Source of the DNA: Arcanobacterium phocisimile
GTDB taxonomy: Bacteria; Actinomycetota; Actinomycetes; Actinomycetales; Actinomycetaceae
Reading direction: 5' to 3'
Assembly: GCF_016904675.1 (NCBI RefSeq)
Contig: NZ_CP070228.1
Coordinates: forward strand, 744,001-808,000
Length of the DNA stretch: 64,000 bases
A program made the position numbers and the translations under genes. Under the pieces are notes generated by a model. That model saw only the letters and a program-made list of their open reading frames with translations. It searched no databases and was not told the DNA's origin. The first letter of the stretch is position 1. Every line of letters begins with the position of its first letter. This document shows, piece after piece, positions 61,524 to 64,000 of this stretch.

Positions 61524-64000
61524 TTACGCTACTTCGTTCGGGTCCGACATGCCGGAAGTTCCAGCGTTTGGATTGAACAGATCGTACTTGTCGATAGCCT
61601 GCTTGACCACAGAGCGATCGATTTCACCTCGGTCAGCGAGAGCTTGGAGTGCACGAACAACAACCGAAGCAGAATCAATCTTGAATTCGCGACGTGCTGC
61701 TGCACGCATATCCGAAAGACCGTAGCCGTTAGCACCGAGGACATAGTAGTCGGTTGGTACCCATGGGCGGATGGAATCTTGGACTTGCTTTTCGAAATCC
61801 GAGGTGGCGATTACCGGGCCGTTGGTATTCTTCAATACGGAAGTCAAGTACGCCTCTCGTGGAGCCTCTTCTGGATGGAGGTAGTTGTGTTCATCAACAG
61901 CCAAGCCGTCCTTACGCAGCTCGTAGAAGGATGTAACGGACCACGTTGTGGCCTTTACGCCCCAGTCGTTGCGGAGCATTTCACGCGCTTCGCGGATCCA
62001 TGGAACACCCACGCCGGAGGAGAAGAGCTGTACTTCAGGGCCTTCGCCTTCGCCTTCGTCAAGTTTGTAGATACCCTTGAGCAGGCCTTCAACGTCGAGG
62101 TTTTCTGGTTCTGCCGGCTGGTGGATTGGCTCGTTGTAGATAGTGATGTAGTACATGACGTTCTGGTCACGGCCGTCGGAGCCATCACCGTACATACGCT
62201 TGATACCATCCTTGACGATGTGGCTGATCTCGTAGGCGTATGCTGGATCGTATTGAACCATTGCTGGGTTAGTGGAAGCCAAGACGTGTGAGTGACCGTC
62301 CAAGTGCTGCAAGCCTTCACCGGTGAGTGTGGTGCGGCCAGCGGTTGCACCCATGATGAAGCCACGGGTGAGCTGGTCGGCTGCAGCCCAGAACTGATCA
62401 CCTGTGCGCTGGAAACCGAACATCGAGTAGAAGATGTAGACCGGAATCATTGGCACATTGTGGGTTGCATAGGATGTGCCCACAGCGGTGAACGCAGCAG
62501 CTGATCCAGCTTCGGTAATACCGGTGTGCAAGATCTGGCCGGAGTCAGATTCCTTGTAGGACAGCAACATTTCAGAATCAACTGCGGTGTAGTTCTGGCC
62601 TTGGATGTTGAAGATCTTTGCGGATGGGAAGATCGCATCCAAACCGAAGGTGCGAGCTTCGTCCGGGATGATGGGAACTAAGCGCTTACCAAATTCCTTA
62701 TCACGTAACAGATCCTTGAGCATACGCACGAAGGCCATCGTGGTAGCGACCTTCTGCTTACCTGAACCGGCACGGATCCCGTCAAAGGCTTTGTCCTTTG
62801 GCATCTCAATGCCGTGGAATTGAACGCGGCGTTCTGGAAGGTATCCGCCAAGCTGACGGCGACGCTCTTGCATGTACTGCATAGCTGGATGGTTTTCATC
62901 TGGCTTGTAGTACGGAGCGTTGTATGGATCGTCAAGCTGGGAGTCGGGGATATCGAGGTGTAGCGTATCGCGCAACAACTTCAGATCGTCGGAGTTCAGT
63001 TTCTTCATCTGGTGGGTGGAGTTGCGGCCCGCAAAGTTCGAGCCGAGCACGTAGCCCTTGACGGTGTGTGCCAAGATAACTGTTGGGGCGCCCTTGTGCT
63101 CAGTTGCTGCCTTGTATGCTGCGTAGACCTTACGGTAATCGTGGCCACCGCGCTTGAGCTTCCAGATCTTTTCATCAGACCAGTCGGCAACCATTGCCTT
63201 GGTGCGCGGATCGCGACCGAAGAAGTGCTCACGAATGTAGCCACCGTCGTTCGCCTTGAAGGTCTGGTAGTCGCCGTCGAGGGTGTCGTTCATGATGTTG
63301 ACGAGCGCGTTATCCTTATCCGCGGCCAGGAGCTCATCCCACTCACGGCCCCAAATGACCTTGATAACGTTCCAGCCAGCGCCCTTGAAGGAAGCTTCGA
63401 GTTCCTGAATGATCTTGCCGTTACCGCGCACTGGGCCGTCTAGACGCTGCAAGTTACAGTTGACGACGAAGGTGAGGTTATCGAGCTGCTGGGAGGCAGC
63501 TAGATGCAGAACACCGCGTGATTCGACTTCGTCCATTTCGCCGTCGCCCATGAAGGCCCACACGTGCTGGTTGGACGTATCTTTTAATCCGCGGCCTTCG
63601 AGGTAGCGGTTATACCATGCTTGGTAGATCGCCGAGATTGGCCCCAAACCGAGCGAGACAGTTGGGTACTCCCAGAAGTCATCCATTTGGCGTGGGTGTG
63701 GATACGATGGCAGGCCGCGACCTCCAGATTGGCGTGAAGCCTGCTGTCGGAAGGAATCGAGATCAGCTTCGGTAAGACGGCCTTCGAGGTATGCGCGGGC
63801 ATAGTTGCCAGGGGAGGAGTGACCTTGGAAGAAGATATGATCGCCGCCACCGGGGGCGTTCTTGCCGCGGAAGAACCAGTTCTGGCCAACTTCGTAAAGT
63901 GTAGCTTGAGCCGCGTAAGAAGAAATATGGCCGCCGACGCCGATGCCTGCACGTTGCTGACGAGTGACTTGCACTGCGGCGTTCCAGCGGGTCCAGCGAC
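61524..64000 (-). CDS. aceE: Pyruvate dehydrogenase E1, homodimeric AceE (5' end outside)
   Basis: Thiamine-diphosphate enzyme that decarboxylates pyruvate and passes the acetyl group to the E2 of the pyruvate dehydrogenase complex. About 825 residues are in the window, and the frame is open to the edge ([15 protein letters not shown]), so the first 80-90 residues are missing. The ThDP motif [12 protein letters not shown] with [35 protein letters not shown], and [21 protein letters not shown] are typical of AceE. The homodimeric form is usual in actinobacteria. It has its own terminator. Confidence 0.96.
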   Translation of the reverse strand, partial: RWTRWNAAVQVTRQQRAGIGVGGHISSYAAQATLYEVGQNWFFRGKNAPGGGDHIFFQGHSSPGNYARAYLEGRLTEADLDSFRQQASRQSGGRGLPSYPHPRQMDDFWEYPTVSLGLGPISAIYQAWYNRYLEGRGLKDTSNQHVWAFMGDGEMDEVESRGVLHLAASQQLDNLTFVVNCNLQRLDGPVRGNGKIIQELEASFKGAGWNVIKVIWGREWDELLAADKDNALVNIMNDTLDGDYQTFKANDGGYIREHFFGRDPRTKAMVADWSDEKIWKLKRGGHDYRKVYAAYKAATEHKGAPTVILAHTVKGYVLGSNFAGRNSTHQMKKLNSDDLKLLRDTLHLDIPDSQLDDPYNAPYYKPDENHPAMQYMQERRRQLGGYLPERRVQFHGIEMPKDKAFDGIRAGSGKQKVATTMAFVRMLKDLLRDKEFGKRLVPIIPDEARTFGLDAIFPSAKIFNIQGQNYTAVDSEMLLSYKESDSGQILHTGITEAGSAAAFTAVGTSYATHNVPMIPVYIFYSMFGFQRTGDQFWAAADQLTRGFIMGATAGRTTLTGEGLQHLDGHSHVLASTNPAMVQYDPAYAYEISHIVKDGIKRMYGDGSDGRDQNVMYYITIYNEPIHQPAEPENLDVEGLLKGIYKLDEGEGEGPEVQLFSSGVGVPWIREAREMLRNDWGVKATTWSVTSFYELRKDGLAVDEHNYLHPEEAPREAYLTSVLKNTNGPVIATSDFEKQVQDSIRPWVPTDYYVLGANGYGLSDMRAAARREFKIDSASVVVRALQALADRGEIDRSVVKQAIDKYDLFNPNAGTSGMSDPNEVA

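Noticed and set aside
1-64000. CRISPR arrays, rRNA genes, prophage structural genes, replication origin
   Set aside because: No spaced direct repeats of CRISPR type, no rRNA-like stretch, no phage gene order and no DnaA-box cluster were seen on either strand.

Overview
The window is a chromosomal segment of an actinobacterium, most likely a member of the Actinomycetaceae (Arcanobacterium/Trueperella type; inferred, no search was run). The pointers are a dcw cluster running into sepF-yggT-divIVA (wag31), DUF3145- and DUF6318-type proteins, a homodimeric aceE, moderate G+C, many GTG starts, apparently leaderless promoters, a MurE whose specificity motif does not fit meso-diaminopimelate, and a surface protein with an LAxTG sorting signal.

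Layout. 1-16.5 kb: peptidoglycan and division operon ftsI'-murE-murF-mraY-murD-ftsW-murG-murC-ftsQ-ftsZ, then pgeF, sepF, yggT, divIVA, lspA, rluD-like and a GNAT gene. 16.6-24.2 kb: dnaE, then on the minus strand a zinc-uptake operon znuA-znuC-znuB-zur, followed by a DedA-like gene and an S4-domain gene, with a Zur-box-like palindrome before znuA. 24.3-29.5 kb: glyS, a YibE/F-like membrane protein, dusB, dgt. 29.6-34.2 kb: a three-gene sugar ABC transporter of the Mgl (galactose/glucose) type with two unusual proteins: the binding protein appears circularly permuted, and the permease has a charged coiled-coil extension of about 215 residues. 34.2-39.3 kb: a rhodanese gene, dnaG, a CAT-anticodon tRNA, four small genes (DUF6318-like lipoprotein, PKD-like exported protein, one-TM protein, conserved hypothetical) and tRNA-Asn.

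39.4-52.9 kb is a decayed accessory region: an ISL3-type element with frameshifts, an intact IS1249-type element, a broken IS3-type element inserted in or beside a truncated ThiP/FbpB-type permease, a frameshifted ATPase partner, an apparently intact modular LAKTG surface protein, a GH20 hexosaminidase gene with two in-frame stops, two broken MalF/MalG-type permeases and a second, degenerate IS1249-type copy. 53-64 kb returns to housekeeping genes: a phosphatidylcholine-synthase-like gene, a TIGR01777 epimerase, DUF3145, an ACP-like protein lacking the carrier serine, a YciO-type protein, a HAD phosphatase, a heterodimeric ABC exporter pair and aceE (cut by the window edge).

The strongest unusual signals are the circularly permuted MglB-like protein with its coiled-coil permease, and a recurring -10 hexamer (TANNNT, often TAGACT) placed 6-7 nt before start codons, which implies several leaderless mRNAs.
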